DNA of 64,000 nt, taken from Gymnogyps californianus (Eukaryota > Chordata > Aves > Accipitriformes > Cathartidae). The notes beneath the pieces are model-generated. The model worked only from the letters and a program-made list of their open reading frames with translations, searched no databases and was not told the origin of the DNA. How positions within the stretch are numbered: position 1 is the stretch's first letter; every line of letters starts with the position of its first letter. Positions 62,201 to 64,000 of this stretch are shown here, one piece after another. The stretch lies in contig NC_059478.1 of NCBI RefSeq assembly GCF_018139145.2, forward strand, positions 12,693,001 through 12,757,000, given 5' to 3'. The position numbers and the translations under genes were made by a program.

Positions 62201-64000
62201 TTATCGTGATTGCATCTTGCACTTGGGTGCACGGTCTGTCTCTAAACTCTGACTCATCTGCCACCAGCAGGCTTTAAGGTGATAATCACCCACACAGAGC
62301 TATTTGCACATCATGTCTATCCTATCCTGTATCTAATTATACCCTTTATAACAAACTGTTTAGCATAATTAGTGGAGTTATGCTTTACAGGAAAAAAGAT
62401 AGAAGCTATAGTTTAGAAGATTCAACTTTTTGAAGGCATACATGAACTGTTGCCGTGAAAGGCTGAAATCAATTAGTAACTTTGATATTTGGTCACAATA
62501 ATGAACATTTTGATGCATTAGTCTATGTAAAATCATACAATCATTATTTTAGCAAGTAAAATAATGTATTTTTCAGAATATTTACATACTGTATGTAAGC
62601 ATTGCTTAAAATTATGAAATGGTTTTGGGACTCATTAATTGCTAACACTTTCACCAGTATTTTTCCAGACATGGCTGAAAAATGCTGAAAGGGCCAGCAT
62701 TGGAATCAAGAATGCTGGAAATGATCAGAGAACCTATTATTCAACACCTATTAGACAACAGCAGGTACAAATGACCTTAATGGGAAAGCTCTGATTTTTT
62801 TTTTTTCCTTCTTCTAGATGATCAGAAAGGATGTTTACTTAATGACCACTTCTTTGTGTTCAAACTTTCATGATGAGCTGCTTTAATACAAAATCCTTTG
62901 AGGTAAAAAAGGAATAGAGAATGATACATATATGTGCACACAGGTAAATATATTTTATTTTTCTTTGCTTGCTTTCATTGCAGTCTTAAAAGTGTTAAAT
63001 GAACATCGCTTGCAGTGGCATCTTCTTTGCATGCTGGCAGTTTAGTCTTCATAACCCCCCACCCCAACCCCATCCTCCTTATATACTAGGCAAAGCCTGA
63101 AGCACACAAAAGCCAATACCCCCCCGTTAGTGTTTGTTGCCAGGCAAAATAAAACCCAAACTGTATCTCCTGAGAGTAACTTCCTGTCCCCAGATGGGGA
63201 AAAACTCTGCTGATATGAACACAAACATTGTATTAGCATAGACAAAAGAAGAAATCATGCAGAATCCATTAAAGCAGCCAGAACTAATTAATCTTGTTTG
63301 TTTTTATGTGTTAATTGTACTTCTGTTAAATTCTCTTAGAGACCAGGATAAATTTATGGGTTCTATCCTTGTTTAACGATAATTCTGCTATTGCTATCTT
63401 ATAGGAAAGATGTTCAGAACATTGTGCAAGTAGAGCTATTTCCCCCTGAGCTATTTAGGAAAAAAACACATGAAAAAACCAAGCAGAATATCAGTATTTA
63501 CTTGTGCTCATGAAAAGATGCTCATGCTTCATCCTTTCCAGGTAGGCAAAGAAATTTGTTGAATTCTACCACATATTATTCCAAGACATTTCCAGCAGAT
63601 TAAAGATAAAGCATAGACTTGCAGAAACTCTTCTATTGCCTATGGAATGTTAAACAGAATTTTCTCCATTTGTAATAGATAAACTGTACTAATCACCCCA
63701 GTGTAAAATACAGAGAGGTCAACAATGCATCCTTTCAGGTCACCATTGTTTAAAAGGTGTTTGAGTTTCCCTATTAAGTTTTCAAAGGCCAACATCTGCT
63801 GATGCTCAGAAATGGTAAATGTGGTGACGAAGGCTGTATGGAGTGTGAAGTGAGAACACAACCATATAGTCCATGCAACACAGTACTAAGAAACTATAGC
63901 ACAACCAAACTCCAAAGAGCTATTTTCCCATTCATCCCATTTCTGTTATTAATGGCAGGAATATTCCTGAGAACAGTGACATAAACTTCTCTTTCATTTA

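Larger units (their letters stand above)
55198..64000 (-). other. NTNG1: NTNG1 intron upstream of spacer exon A (partial, at least 8.8 kb)
   Basis: Runs from the GATGCATGCAG acceptor to the right edge. The exon with the first LE module was looked for and is not present, so the donor lies outside. Contains simple repeats (CCTCCTCCTCCTCC near 56.86 kb; ATTACTAGT-type units near 57.69-57.73 kb), two short 'TGCTCACTGAAATCAATGGCAG'-like fragments near 59.23 and 59.60 kb, and a C-rich run near 63.05 kb. No convincing gene. Confidence 0.75.

Noticed and set aside
1..64000. CRISPR arrays, bacterial operons, riboswitches, tRNA or rRNA genes
   Set aside because: Nothing of the kind was seen. The window is vertebrate intronic and intergenic DNA, and the short tandem repeats present lack any array-like spacing.

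Overview
This window is vertebrate nuclear DNA, almost certainly from a bird. It is AT-rich and intron-dominated, with no operons or dense coding. It carries CR1 LINE 3' ends of the avian type, two LTRs that match from memory an avian ERVL-type family common in non-galliform birds, and decayed MIR-like SINEs shared by amniotes. No long open reading frame is a plausible intact single-exon gene.

The one recognisable gene is NTNG1 (netrin-G1), on the minus strand and represented by its 3' half. Five coding exons are present, in transcription order: 55197-55132 and 53206-53147 (two short spacer exons of the unclassified domain), 47984-47817 (a laminin-type EGF module), 42216-42079 (the next laminin-type EGF module) and 17688-17462 (an EGF-like module, the GPI-attachment tail and the stop codon). 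The exons for the signal peptide, laminin N-terminal domain and first LE module lie beyond the right edge. All four internal exons are multiples of three with phase 1 at both ends, so any combination can be skipped or included without a frameshift. This is the cassette arrangement known for mammalian netrin-G1.

Layout by coordinate: 1-2408 is non-coding flank; 2409-3003 and 3803-4417 are two minus-oriented solo LTRs; 4423-16892 is non-coding flank with SINE and CR1 fragments; about 16.9-17.46 kb is the NTNG1 3' UTR with candidate poly(A) signals; 17689-42078 is a 24 kb intron holding a GC-rich block near 24 kb and a long ancient CR1 copy at about 32.2-33.55 kb; 42217-47816, 47985-53146 and 53207-55131 are shorter introns, the last with a diverged tandem duplication between the two spacer exons; 55198-64000 is part of the intron upstream of the first spacer exon.

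I found no evidence of a new biological system. The observations most worth following are the fully modular splicing cassette, the identical GTAGGA donor hexamers of the two spacer exons, the duplication lying between them, and the unexplained GC-rich block. In mammals the neighbour downstream of NTNG1 is VAV3 in convergent orientation; none of it is recognisable here, so it would be expected beyond the left edge if synteny holds.
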